Origin: Desulfobulbaceae bacterium
GTDB lineage: Bacteria > Desulfobacterota > Desulfobulbia > Desulfobulbales > Desulfocapsaceae
Length of the DNA stretch: 37,448 nt
Reading direction: 5' to 3'
Assembly: GCA_020049575.1 (NCBI GenBank)
Contig: JAIFKM010000031.1
Coordinates: 1-37,448, forward strand
In this document: positions 28,373 through 37,448 of the stretch, piece by piece
How the letters are laid out: each line of letters opens with the position of its first letter
How positions within the stretch are numbered: the first letter of the stretch is position 1
The notes under the pieces: generated by a model
The model's input: only the letters and a program-made list of their open reading frames with translations
What the model was told of the DNA's origin: nothing
Database searches by the model: none
Translations under genes and position numbers: made by a program

Positions 28373-29692
28373 CTACCTCTTGGCCTTCATCTTGGCTAAA
28401 CGGACAAACTGGACGAGCGGCCTCTTCGCCGGACAGACATACGCGCAGCTGCCGCATTCAAAACACTCAAAAACACCGAACTGAGCCGTATCTTCAGGCC
28501 GGTTGGCCTCGACATATATGGCGATTTCCTTCGGCTCAAGCCCCATGGGGCAAGCCTCAAGACACCAGCCGCAGCGGATACACTGCGAATGCGGTTCGGT
28601 GTCTGTCTCGGCTTCTGTCAGAAATAATACGGCTGAGGTTGTCTTCGTTACCGGGATATCCAGACTGGAAACGGCAAACCCCATCATCGGGCCGCCCATG
28701 ACAATTTTAGCCAGATCCGGTTTAAGACCACCAAGATATTTGACAATGTCACCAATCTTCGTGCCGACCTTGACCATTAGATTGGCTGGTCTGGCGATGC
28801 CTTGTCCGGCAATGGTCACCACCTTCTCATAGAGGGGTTTACCAAACACCACGGCATCACGAATGGCGCTGGCCGTGGAGACATTGTGCACCACCACCCC
28901 TACCGCTGATGGCAGAGCCATGGCCGGCACCTTGCGGCCGGTGATGGCCTGGATGAGCTGTTTTTCTGAACCTTGGGGATATTTGACCTGCAGGGCCTTT
29001 ACCGTCAGGGAATAGTCGGCGGTCGAACCGGCCCGGGCAGCCTCGGTCATAGCCAGAATTGCATCCGGTTTGTTACTTTCTATGCCGATATGACAATTTT
29101 TAATACCCAGTATGCGCAGGATAATCTTGGCACCCTCAATGATATCCGCGGCATGTTCAAGCATCTGCCGGTGATCAGCAGTGATATAGGGCTCACATTC
29201 AGCGCCGTTGAGCAGAAGTGTATCGATTGGATTGTCAGGCGGAGGACTCAATTTGACATGAGTGGGAAAACCAGCGCCGCCGATGCCGATAATGCCGGCA
29301 GCGTGAACCCTGGCCAGCAGTTCTTTGGCATCGACGGTCTGCCAGTCCTGAGCCTGGTAGTGTCTCGGCTCGGCTTCGTGATTCACCGTGATGGTGATGG
29401 AAGGGGCAGAGACCCGCATCGGATGAGCCGACATACCAAGATCTTTTATTTTGCCGGCAACCGGGGCGTGCAGCGGTACCCCAAGCCCCTTTGTCACCTC
29501 GCCGATTATCTCCCCCTCTTGGACCTCCCCGCGTTTGGCAACCGTGGGAGTACAGGGAGCCCCGATATGCTGTCCGAGGATGATCTCAAGTTCATCAGGG
29601 ACAGGCATCACCTCTATCCTGAGTTCGGATGTCTGCGCCTTTGCATCTGGCGGATGCACACCGCCTTTGGGAAAAGTCAGTAAAGATATCAT
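28373..29692 (-). CDS. rnfC: Rnf complex subunit RnfC
   Basis: GGVHPP, GIGGAGFPTHVKL, NGAECEPYITADHRQM, two 4Fe-4S motifs CIRCGWCLEACP / CFECGSCAYVCP. Confidence 0.95.
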   Translation of the reverse strand: MISLLTFPKGGVHPPDAKAQTSELRIEVMPVPDELEIILGQHIGAPCTPTVAKRGEVQEGEIIGEVTKGLGVPLHAPVAGKIKDLGMSAHPMRVSAPSITITVNHEAEPRHYQAQDWQTVDAKELLARVHAAGIIGIGGAGFPTHVKLSPPPDNPIDTLLLNGAECEPYITADHRQMLEHAADIIEGAKIILRILGIKNCHIGIESNKPDAILAMTEAARAGSTADYSLTVKALQVKYPQGSEKQLIQAITGRKVPAMALPSAVGVVVHNVSTASAIRDAVVFGKPLYEKVVTIAGQGIARPANLMVKVGTKIGDIVKYLGGLKPDLAKIVMGGPMMGFAVSSLDIPVTKTTSAVLFLTEAETDTEPHSQCIRCGWCLEACPMGLEPKEIAIYVEANRPEDTAQFGVFECFECGSCAYVCPAKRPLVQFVRLAKMKAKR

Positions 29693-29918
29693 AGTGTGAA
29701 AAACGTCGACTGGCTAAGGTATGCGGTACACAGGACTTCACTGCTGACAAATATGCACCGGGTTATACAACCTCCTCGATCTGAAGAAGTATCTTCATGA
29801 CTGAACATTCGGACAAAGCACTGGGACTGGCTAACGCTTCCCCACTTCAATCCGTCATTGCCTTTATTGTTATCGCGCATGCTTTTTTCAGCATAAGGGC
29901 TAACTGAAGGAATACTGA

Positions 29919-30902
29919 TCAACTTATACCGCCATAGTATTTCATAAACTGGATCCGTTCATAGGCGGCTGGATTTTCTGCCATTTCATAACTCAATTTT
30001 CCTTTGAAATCGGCAATCTTGTTATAGCCTTTCTGCTCCATCCAGTTTTCCAGCTCTTGAAGCAGAACATTGATGTGCCCCGCCCCATTCTTGTAAAGAG
30101 TCGAAACTACCTGGACTGCCGCAGCTCCGACGAGGAGCTGTTTGATCAGGCCGGCGCCGTCATGAATGCCGGTGGAAGCAACCAGATCCTTATCTATTAC
30201 TCCGGAAAGCAGGGCAATCCAGCGCAGGGTGTCGGCACTTTCCGCTGGAGCGCTGAATATTTCGGCAGTTTTCACCACGAGCCGATCGATGTCAACATCA
30301 GGATTGCAGAAACGGTTAAACAGGACAAACCCGCCGACCTGGTTCTTCCAACTCAGCCGGGTGATGATATTTGCCAGAGAAGATGAATACTTGCTCATCT
30401 TTAAAGAAACGGGAATGGAAAGCGTTGAGGTAACTTTCTCAAGAATGCTGAAATAGAGATTTTCGTTTTCCAGGCTTGATACTCGAGGGTTACTGGGCAA
30501 CAGCGAAATATTGAGTTCGAGGGCGTCGGCTCCCGCCTTCTCGACTGATTTGGCAAAGGCTATCCACTCGTTCCCGGAAACACAGTTAATACTAGCTATA
30601 ATAGGGATATCTACCGCTTTCTTGGCTTCGGAGATAAGGCTGATATACTCCTGAACGGCACTACCCCGGGTATATTCCCGGACATAGTCCGAGGCCTCGG
30701 GATAGTCAGTATTGTAGGTCTCCATATTACTGGAGAGCTCGGCCTGGATCTGCTCTTCAAAAAGTGATTTCAGAACCACGGCGCCGGCATTGTTCTCTGC
30801 CAGTTCACTGATCTTGGCCACCGAATGTGTAAGCCCGCAGCTTCCCACTATTATGGGATTTTTCAAATTCAGCCCGAGATACTTTACCGAGAGATCTTTC
30901 AT
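29919..30902 (-). CDS. Dihydroorotate dehydrogenase-like flavoprotein
   Basis: MKDLSVKYLGLNLKNPIIVGSCGLTHS, GADALELNIS, IPVSLKMS, LVASTGIHDGAGLIKQLLVGAAAVQVVS. Confidence 0.88.
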   Translation of the reverse strand: MKDLSVKYLGLNLKNPIIVGSCGLTHSVAKISELAENNAGAVVLKSLFEEQIQAELSSNMETYNTDYPEASDYVREYTRGSAVQEYISLISEAKKAVDIPIIASINCVSGNEWIAFAKSVEKAGADALELNISLLPSNPRVSSLENENLYFSILEKVTSTLSIPVSLKMSKYSSSLANIITRLSWKNQVGGFVLFNRFCNPDVDIDRLVVKTAEIFSAPAESADTLRWIALLSGVIDKDLVASTGIHDGAGLIKQLLVGAAAVQVVSTLYKNGAGHINVLLQELENWMEQKGYNKIADFKGKLSYEMAENPAAYERIQFMKYYGGIS

Positions 30903-31216
30903 AGTGTTCCACTCGTTTCAGATATTCAGGAGTCAACTCCCGAGGAATACACCAGCAGCATCCCGGCTACAGGATTCAGCTCTGTCAACCAAGACCGCCA
31001 GACTTCAATGAACGACCATTAACTCAAATGTGCGTAACAAAAACCTTTTACAAAGGCAAGTAATTTTCAACGTAAACGAGAGACAAGGATACTTGCCCAA
31101 GCCGCAAAGAACACCCGGGCACTGTACCCAAAAATGCCCTGGTCTGCTATCGGCACAGGCGTCGGCAGACCGAGAAAGATGATGCTTTTCCAGCGTGATT
31201 TTACTACGATGACGCC

Positions 31217-32161
31217 ATGACAACCGCTGAGTCAAAATTCACTATTCTGGTATTGCAGTATATCCCAAAAATGCTCACAAGAGTTTCAAAAAGCAAAGCT
31301 ATCCTGCACGTGCTGACAGGCGCCTTCCTCATCAGTTTTTCAGGAGTCTGGGTCAAGGTAGCCGCAGTACCGCCAACCACCTCGGCTTTTTACCGGGTTT
31401 TCTTCGGCTGTATCTTCCTTCTAGCAGCAGCTCTCTGGAAAGGCGATTACATGAAGGTTACTGCGGCCCGCTTACTGTTCATCATCGTCTGCGGGCTGCT
31501 CTTCGCCCTCGATCTCTTCTGCTGGCATGCCAGCATCCATTTCATAGGACCCGGCCTTGCTACCGTCATGGGCAATTTCCAAGTTTTTGTCCTTGCCGCC
31601 ACCGGTATCCTCTTTTTCGGAGAGCCCCTGCGCCTTCGCTTTATCCTCGCCATCCCCCTCGCTCTCTTCGGTCTCTTCCTTGTCGTCGGTGCCAGGTGGG
31701 GGACACTGACCGACAATTACCAGACCGGTCTTCTTCTCGGCCTGCTGACGGCGATCTTTTACAGCGGTTTTCTCCTTACGCTGAGAAAAATCCAGAGCGA
31801 CGGAAAGCATTATTCATTCTTTTTTACCCTCATGCTGATCTCACTGGCCTGTGCTTTTTTTCTCGGCATAAGGATGGTGATTGCCGGCGATTCCTTCGCC
31901 ATCCCCGACACCGCCAGCTGGATCTCCCTGATGAACCTTGGCCTGTTCAGCCAGTGCCTGGGCTGGGCCCTGATCGCCAACGCCATGCCGAAGATCCGCG
32001 CCTCATTTACTGGTCTGATCCTCCTGCTCCAGCCGGCCCTGGCCTTTGTCTGGGATGTACTGTTTTTCGCGCGACCAACCGATCTCACCAACTGGGCAGG
32101 CATCCTCCTCACCCTGACGGCCATTTATCTCGGACTTACCGCCAGTGCGAAAAAAGAATAA
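31217..32161 (+). CDS. EamA/DMT-superfamily transporter
   Basis: ISFSGVWVKVAAVPPTTSAFYRVFFGCIFLL; about 10 TMs; start may be 31271. Confidence 0.9.
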   Translation: MTTAESKFTILVLQYIPKMLTRVSKSKAILHVLTGAFLISFSGVWVKVAAVPPTTSAFYRVFFGCIFLLAAALWKGDYMKVTAARLLFIIVCGLLFALDLFCWHASIHFIGPGLATVMGNFQVFVLAATGILFFGEPLRLRFILAIPLALFGLFLVVGARWGTLTDNYQTGLLLGLLTAIFYSGFLLTLRKIQSDGKHYSFFFTLMLISLACAFFLGIRMVIAGDSFAIPDTASWISLMNLGLFSQCLGWALIANAMPKIRASFTGLILLLQPALAFVWDVLFFARPTDLTNWAGILLTLTAIYLGLTASAKKE

Positions 32162-32256
32162 ACCCGCCCATTGCATTCGTCATCGGGAGAGCTATATTGG
32201 AAGTGCACCATCAATGAATAACTGAGGCTGTACACAGCACAACATCGAGTAATAGA

Positions 32257-32616
32257 GTGATGAACATGAAGGTACTGGACTATAAGGAAGCCCCCTCACA
32301 CCAGTTTGACAGTGACAGTGTGCGGGGGGTGACAGGAAGAATAGTCATCGGCAAGGACGATCATGCCGATAATTTCTGCATGCGGGTTTTCACCCTTGCA
32401 CCGGGCGGTTTTACGCCACGACATGCCCATGACTGGGAGCATGAAATCTTTATCCACTCAGGCAAGGGCCAGGTCTACCGGGATGGCGAATGGCAGACGG
32501 TAACAAGCGGCACTGTGGTCTTTATCCCCGGTGGAGAAGAACATCAGTTCATGAACGCTGGCGCGGAAGATTTCGTCTTTATCTGCCTGATCCCTTCCGG
32601 CGTCAATGAAATCTGA
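32257..32616 (+). CDS. Cupin-domain protein
   Basis: PGGFTPRHAHDWEHEIFIHSGKGQVYRDGEW...VFIPGGEEHQFMN. Confidence 0.9.
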   Translation: MMNMKVLDYKEAPSHQFDSDSVRGVTGRIVIGKDDHADNFCMRVFTLAPGGFTPRHAHDWEHEIFIHSGKGQVYRDGEWQTVTSGTVVFIPGGEEHQFMNAGAEDFVFICLIPSGVNEI

Positions 32617-32642
32617 CAGTATCACCCACAGCATGTCATAAC

Positions 32643-32693
32643 AACACTGACAGCCCCCTGTCTTCGTGACGAAGACAAGGGGCTGTCAGTGTT
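32643..32693. other. Long near-perfect hairpin (24-bp stem, one mismatch, 3-nt loop)
   Basis: AACACTGACAGCCCC-C-TGTCTTCG-TGA-CGAAGACA-A-GGGGCTGTCAGTGTT. Confidence 0.9.
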
Positions 32694-32719
32694 CATTGCC
32701 TTGTATATTTCAAGAAGCT

Positions 32720-32749
32720 GACTGAAGAGCGGCTATCCGTTCTTCAGTC
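32720..32749 (+). other. Second hairpin in the kinase leader
   Basis: GACTGAAGAGCGG-CTAT-CCGTTCTTCAGTC: 13-bp stem with one G.U in RNA, 4-nt loop. Confidence 0.75.
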
Positions 32750-32898
32750 GGTGGATGGCTCCTGAAAAAACCACATGTCAATCCCGAGCAGGACAAATAT
32801 TGCCCGGTTTGTCGACAGATACACGCCTATCCGCATCATTTCTTTCCTCCCAGCAAGGCCATCTCCCTGATTGGTCTATATATTGCATTACATTGCCC

Positions 32899-35550
32899 AT
32901 GAAGACACCAGACAACATCCGCTCACTGTCCATCATCGTGTTTGCCCTCCTGCTTATCCTGCTTGCGCCGCAGACGAGCGTCGCCGAGCGAATCAAGAAA
33001 AGCATTCTCTACCTGAATTCCTATCATCACGGCTATCAGTGGTCGGACTCGATCCATGACGGAATCCGCGAGACACTCGACGGCAGCCCCTACAAGATCG
33101 ACCTGCAGGTCGAGTACCTCGACGCCAAACGCTACAATACCGACCCGGTCATCCAGAGTCTGCTGGGGGTCTTTCAGAAAAAATATGCCGGCGAGCACTT
33201 CGATGCGGTTATCGTCTCCGACGACGATGCCTTCAACTTCGCCCTCCAGGCCCGCCCCCAGCTCTTTCCCGGGGTACCGATCGTGTTCTGCGGAATCAAT
33301 GACTTAGATGAGGAAGAACTGGCCAAAGGCAACCTCACCGGTGTTGTTGAGAGTTTCGATCTGCTCGGAACCGTTGATGTGGCCGTCAAACTGCATCCGG
33401 AAAAGCAACGGATGATTGTGGTTGGAGACGATTCGACCGCCGGTCGGGCCATCAAAAATCAGATTGAGGGCCTCGTTCCCCGCTACAAGGGTCGCCTGCA
33501 GGTTGATTACTGGGTGCAGATCGATCTCGCCGAGGCGCAGCGAAGGGTAGAAAATCTGCCGGAGGACACCTTTCTCTTCTTTATCCCGTATTACCAGATC
33601 ATCGACAACCGCACCTATACAGCCGAAGAAGTGATGAGCACCCTCTCCGCCCATTCAAACGTCCCCCTGTACACCTCCTGGGAATTCCTTCTCGGCCATG
33701 GCGCCGTTGGCGGCAGCATGCTTTCCGGCTTCAAACATGGCCAGACCGCAGCCGAAATGGCCCTGAAAATCCTGGCCGGCACCCCCGCCGACTCCATTCC
33801 GGTGATCCGGGAACCGGCTGGAGCATATCTCTTCGACTACGAGGCGATGCGTCACCTCAATATCTCCGAAGAGCTACTGCCCGCGGGCAGCACCCTGATC
33901 AATGCCCCCAAAGCCTTCTATGAACTGCCCAAGGAACTGTTCTGGACCATCATCGTCAGCCTGCTCCTGCTCCTGGTGACCCTCATTTTTCTGGTCCTGA
34001 CCATGCTCGGCCGCAAGCGCGTCGAGCGGACCATCAAGGATCAACTCTCCTTCCAGGAAACCCTGATGGACACCAATCCGCAGTTAGTTTCCTGGAAGGA
34101 TCTCAATTTCAGGTATCTCGGCGCTAACCGGACCTTTGCTACCTTTTTCGGCCTGAACGATCCCAGCGAACTCATCTCGAAATCAACCAAGGATGTCATT
34201 CACGACCAGGACTATGTCCAGTGGTCGCAGAGCGCCGATGTTGCGGTAGTCAACAACCGGGAGGCCTTCCGCAAGGTCAGGAAAAGACTCACCGACCACA
34301 AAGGCAACGTGGCCTGGATCGAGGTCAACAAAGTGCCGCTGCGGGATCAATCCGGCAAGATTGTCGGCATCCTCAGTACCGCTGAGAATATCACCAGGGA
34401 ACTCGATCTGGAAAAACAGCTGCTGCAATCCCAGAAGATGGAAGCCATCGGCACCCTTGCCGGAGGTATAGCCCATGATTTCAATAACATCCTCACCTCG
34501 ATCATCAATTCGACCGAACTTGCCATCGGTGATATCGATCCCGAATCGCAAACCGCGAGAGACCTGGAGAGGGTGCTCAAGGCCGCCCGCCGCGGTGGCC
34601 GGGTGGTCAAACAGATTCTGGCCTTCAGCAAGCCTTCCCAGGAGGGCTTCCGCCCGACCAACTTGACCGCCGTCATCACCGAGGTCGTGGGCCTGATGGA
34701 AATCTCCCTGCCGGGCAATATTGAGATGCGCTCCCATATTTCACCCAATATCGGCTGCATTCTGGCCGATCCGACCCAGATCTATCAAGCAGTGATGAAT
34801 CTCTGCACCAATGCCTTCCAGGCCCTGCGGGAACATGGCGGGACTCTGCATATCCGTCTCGAGGACGTGAGCCTTGCACGCGAAGAGGCCAAGCCCCTCA
34901 ACCTCGAGACCGGTGACTACATCCAGCTGACCGTGGCCGATAACGGGCCTGGCATCGCCCCCTCCATTCTCGACAAGATCTTTGATCCCTTTTTCTCAAC
35001 CAAGGACAAAACGGAGGGCACTGGTCTCGGCCTGACCGTGGTACACGGTATCGTCAAGGCCCACCAGGGAGGGCTTCGAGTCGAAAGTGACGAGGGTATG
35101 GGGACCTCCTTCAAGCTGTATTTTCCGAGAGTCTCCTGGACAGACGAAATCCCGGAACAGAAGAAAATCTTCTTCGGCAGCAGGGGTGGCAGAATACTTT
35201 TTGTCGAAGATGACGAAGACCAGCTCAACACTACCCCGCGCATCCTGGAAAATGTCGGCTACTCCGTCACCGCTCTGGGCCTGCCGCAAGAGGCCCTCGA
35301 TCTGGTCATGGCCGACCCGGACCGTTTCGAGTTACTGATCACCGATTATGACATGCCGGCAATCAATGGCGTGGAGCTGATTCAGCGCATCCATGCCGTC
35401 AACCCCCGATTGCCGTCGATCCTCATTTCCGGCAGGGAAGATGCGATCAAGGCCGCCCATGCCATCCCTTCGATCCGACGGGTATTCATCAAACCCTACG
35501 ACACGATCGATCTGACATTCACCATCAACACCATCCTGGAAGAGGGCTAG
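32899..35550 (+). CDS. Hybrid sensor histidine kinase: periplasmic ABC-substrate-binding-like sensor, TM, PAS, HisKA/HATPase, receiver
   Basis: N-term KSILYLNSYHHGYQWSDSIHDGIRE, H-box GGIAHDFNNILTSI, DNGPGIAPSILDKIFDPFFSTK, REC LLITDYDMP. Start at M49 of the ORF (32899) is followed by a signal peptide. Confidence 0.92.
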   Translation: MKTPDNIRSLSIIVFALLLILLAPQTSVAERIKKSILYLNSYHHGYQWSDSIHDGIRETLDGSPYKIDLQVEYLDAKRYNTDPVIQSLLGVFQKKYAGEHFDAVIVSDDDAFNFALQARPQLFPGVPIVFCGINDLDEEELAKGNLTGVVESFDLLGTVDVAVKLHPEKQRMIVVGDDSTAGRAIKNQIEGLVPRYKGRLQVDYWVQIDLAEAQRRVENLPEDTFLFFIPYYQIIDNRTYTAEEVMSTLSAHSNVPLYTSWEFLLGHGAVGGSMLSGFKHGQTAAEMALKILAGTPADSIPVIREPAGAYLFDYEAMRHLNISEELLPAGSTLINAPKAFYELPKELFWTIIVSLLLLLVTLIFLVLTMLGRKRVERTIKDQLSFQETLMDTNPQLVSWKDLNFRYLGANRTFATFFGLNDPSELISKSTKDVIHDQDYVQWSQSADVAVVNNREAFRKVRKRLTDHKGNVAWIEVNKVPLRDQSGKIVGILSTAENITRELDLEKQLLQSQKMEAIGTLAGGIAHDFNNILTSIINSTELAIGDIDPESQTARDLERVLKAARRGGRVVKQILAFSKPSQEGFRPTNLTAVITEVVGLMEISLPGNIEMRSHISPNIGCILADPTQIYQAVMNLCTNAFQALREHGGTLHIRLEDVSLAREEAKPLNLETGDYIQLTVADNGPGIAPSILDKIFDPFFSTKDKTEGTGLGLTVVHGIVKAHQGGLRVESDEGMGTSFKLYFPRVSWTDEIPEQKKIFFGSRGGRILFVEDDEDQLNTTPRILENVGYSVTALGLPQEALDLVMADPDRFELLITDYDMPAINGVELIQRIHAVNPRLPSILISGREDAIKAAHAIPSIRRVFIKPYDTIDLTFTINTILEEG

Positions 35551-35554
35551 CGCC

Positions 35555-37018
35555 ATGGCGACCATTCTGATTATTGACGACGACCAGGAGATCTGTGAGA
35601 CCCTGACCAGTCTTGGCACACGGCTTTCACATCACTGCCGCTCGGCCCATTCGCTCAGCGCCGGCCGGGAAACCATCCGCCGAAGTCCGTTTGACATCCT
35701 CTTTCTCGATGTGCGCCTGCCGGACGGCAATGGCCTTGATCTGCTGCCTGAGTTGATGGAAATGGCTGATCCGCCTGAGATCATCATCCTCACCGGCAAA
35801 GGAGACCCGGACGGTGCCGAACTCGCCATCCAGGGCGGGGCCTGGGATTATATCCTCAAGCCCTCGAGCGTCAGGGAAATTTCTCTGACACTCGGCCGTG
35901 CCCTGAAATACCGGGAGGAAAAAAAGACCAGGGGGGAAGGAGAGACCCTCAACGTCAGCAAGGTTGTAGGGACCAGCCCGAGGATGAAGGCCTGTTTCAA
36001 ACTGATGGCCCAGGCCGCCCGTTCCGACTCGAGTCTTTTGATCACCGGCGAAACCGGCACCGGCAAAGAACTCTTTGCCCGCACCATCCACGAGAACAGC
36101 AGCCGGGCCGGCGGTAAGTTTGTCTTCGTCGACTGCGCCTCACTGACCGAATCCCTTGTCGAATCGACCCTTTTCGGTCATCGCAAAGGGGCCTTCACCG
36201 GGGCCCAGGACAGTCGCATCGGTCTCGTCAAGTTGGCAGACAATGGCACTCTTTTCCTTGACGAGATCGGCGAGATGCCCCTGTCGATCCAGAAGGCCTT
36301 CCTGCGTGTCCTGCAGGAGCGGACCTTCCGAGCCGTGGGCGACACCGTAGAGCAGACCAGTAACTTCCGCCTGATCTCGGCCACCAACCGCAATCTCGAT
36401 GAAATGGTAGAGAATCTGGAATTCCGCAGCGACTTGCTGTTCCGCATCACCACCATGCGCCTGCCACTGCCGCCTCTCAGGCAGCGGCCGGAGGATATCC
36501 GCGCCCTGGCCGACTTCAAAACGGCACAGCTCTGCCTGCAGTATGGCATGCCTGAAAAAACCATGGACGAAAATTTCTGGGAGACTCTTGAAAATTACGA
36601 CTGGCCGGGCAATGTCAGGGAGCTTTTCAATATCATCGAGCGTTCGATAATCGCCGCCGGAACCGAAAAAAACCTCTTTGCCATGCATCTGCCCCGCCAA
36701 CTGCGTATCCAGGTGGCCAAGGAACAGATTCGCCAGATGACCGGTTCCGAAGTCCTCTCCGACAGCAGCGGCGCCGAACCGGACGAGGATGTGCGCAAGA
36801 TCGGCCAGGAGATCTTCCAGGACATCTTTGACCGCCCCCTACCCTCGCTCAAGACATTCAAAGGGGCCTCGGAAAAGATCTACCTCAGCGAACTCATCCG
36901 CCAGTGCGGCGGCGAGACCTCCCGCATCCTGGCAATTTCGGGCCTGTCACGTTCGCATTTTTATTCTCTGTTAAAAAAATACGGCCTCTCTATTCAGGCC
37001 GATGAAACACGATCCTGA
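35555..37018 (+). CDS. Sigma54-dependent response regulator (NtrC family)
   Basis: REC ILIIDDDQEICETL/LFLDVRLPDGNG, GETGTGKELFARTIH, GAFTGA, C-terminal HTH (ILAISGLSRSHFYSLLKKYGL). Confidence 0.95.
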   Translation: MATILIIDDDQEICETLTSLGTRLSHHCRSAHSLSAGRETIRRSPFDILFLDVRLPDGNGLDLLPELMEMADPPEIIILTGKGDPDGAELAIQGGAWDYILKPSSVREISLTLGRALKYREEKKTRGEGETLNVSKVVGTSPRMKACFKLMAQAARSDSSLLITGETGTGKELFARTIHENSSRAGGKFVFVDCASLTESLVESTLFGHRKGAFTGAQDSRIGLVKLADNGTLFLDEIGEMPLSIQKAFLRVLQERTFRAVGDTVEQTSNFRLISATNRNLDEMVENLEFRSDLLFRITTMRLPLPPLRQRPEDIRALADFKTAQLCLQYGMPEKTMDENFWETLENYDWPGNVRELFNIIERSIIAAGTEKNLFAMHLPRQLRIQVAKEQIRQMTGSEVLSDSSGAEPDEDVRKIGQEIFQDIFDRPLPSLKTFKGASEKIYLSELIRQCGGETSRILAISGLSRSHFYSLLKKYGLSIQADETRS

Positions 37019-37032
37019 AGATGAGAGGCCGT
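36970..37032 (-). terminator. Intrinsic terminator for the minus-strand thiolase gene, overlapping the 3' end of the response-regulator CDS
   Basis: Minus strand: ACGGCCTCTC...GAGAGGCCGT (10 bp) with inner TTCAGG/CCTGAA, then ATTTTTTTAAC; stem 36981-37032, T-run at 36973-36980. Confidence 0.8.
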
Positions 37033-37064
37033 CGGATACAGCGTACCTCTGAGGCAAAAATGTT

Positions 37065-37448
37065 TCAGCTATCCGCCCGCTCGAGGACCATCGCCATTCC
37101 CTGTCCGCCGCCGATGCAGAGTGAGGCCAGGCCCAGATCCTGACCCTCGCGCTGCATGGTGTGCATGAGCGTGACGAGAATCCGGGCCCCGGTGCAACCG
37201 ATAGGATGGCCAAGCGAGATGCCGCTGCCGAGGACATTGGTCTTTTCAATATCGCAGTTCAGCTCACGGATGCAGGCGATGGCCTGGGCGGCGAAGGCCT
37301 CGTTCAGTTCAATACCGGCAAAATCAGCGATGGACAGACCGGTTTTCTGCAGCAGCTTTCTGACCGCCGGAATCGGCCCAAGCCCCATATAGGCCGGATC
37401 GAGACCGGCCGAGGCATGGGCTTTGATCCGCGCCAGCGGCCTGAGACC
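37065..37448 (-). CDS. Thiolase (acetyl-CoA acetyltransferase family), 5' part outside the window
   Basis: Frame open to window end: LRPLARIKAHASAGLDPAYMGLGPIPAVRKLL...NEAFAAQAIA...GHPIGCTGARILVTL...CIGGGQGMAMVLER. Confidence 0.95.
   Translation of the reverse strand, partial: GLRPLARIKAHASAGLDPAYMGLGPIPAVRKLLQKTGLSIADFAGIELNEAFAAQAIACIRELNCDIEKTNVLGSGISLGHPIGCTGARILVTLMHTMQREGQDLGLASLCIGGGQGMAMVLERADS

Noticed and set aside
29689-29922. 77-aa minus-strand ORF between the DHODH-like gene and rnfC
   Set aside because: No domain or signal features and non-protein-like composition; more likely intergenic.
14625-32161. Three EamA/DMT transporters (14625-15524, 22603-23556, 31217-32161) as a repeated module
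   Set aside because: Sequences differ clearly and flanking genes are unrelated; the family is highly abundant, so this is not evidence of a local duplication.
1-37448. CRISPR arrays, tRNA/rRNA genes, transposases, phage or integrase genes
   Set aside because: Looked for repeated spacers, tRNA-like cloverleaf ends and mobile-element proteins; none seen. A tRNAscan/Infernal run would be decisive.

Overview
The window is ordinary-looking chromosomal DNA, probably from a sulfate-reducing, Desulfobulbaceae-like delta-proteobacterium (lineage inferred from gene content only). It holds a 5'-truncated branched-chain amino-acid ABC operon (livKHMGF), an EptA-like sulfatase-fold transferase, aconitase A, and a Fur-family regulator coupled to a tiny Cys-rich protein. 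These are followed by an ABC-2 exporter / TatD / TcdA-like / ThpR cluster, two tandem MJ0042 zinc-ribbon proteins, DHFR, PilZ, DUF3124-like, dienelactone hydrolase and ModF-like genes. Then come three EamA/DMT transporters, an AraC remnant, a complete rnfCDGEAB cluster with an adjacent DHODH-like gene, a cupin, a hybrid sensor kinase plus sigma54 response regulator, and a truncated thiolase. I saw no CRISPR array, rRNA, tRNA or transposase. The observations most worth a second look are: (a) RnfA carries a signal-peptide plus Ig-like N-terminal extension; (b) rnfD seems to lack any ATG/GTG/TTG at the position its homology requires and may start at an ATC behind a perfect AAGGAG; (c) a 24-bp near-perfect hairpin and a second hairpin lie in the leader of the hybrid kinase; (d) the thiolase terminator appears to be encoded inside the 3' codons of the opposing sigma54 regulator; (e) the ModF-like protein has a degenerate first ATPase half. 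I found no clear evidence of an entirely new multi-gene system. All homology calls are from motif recognition without database searches.
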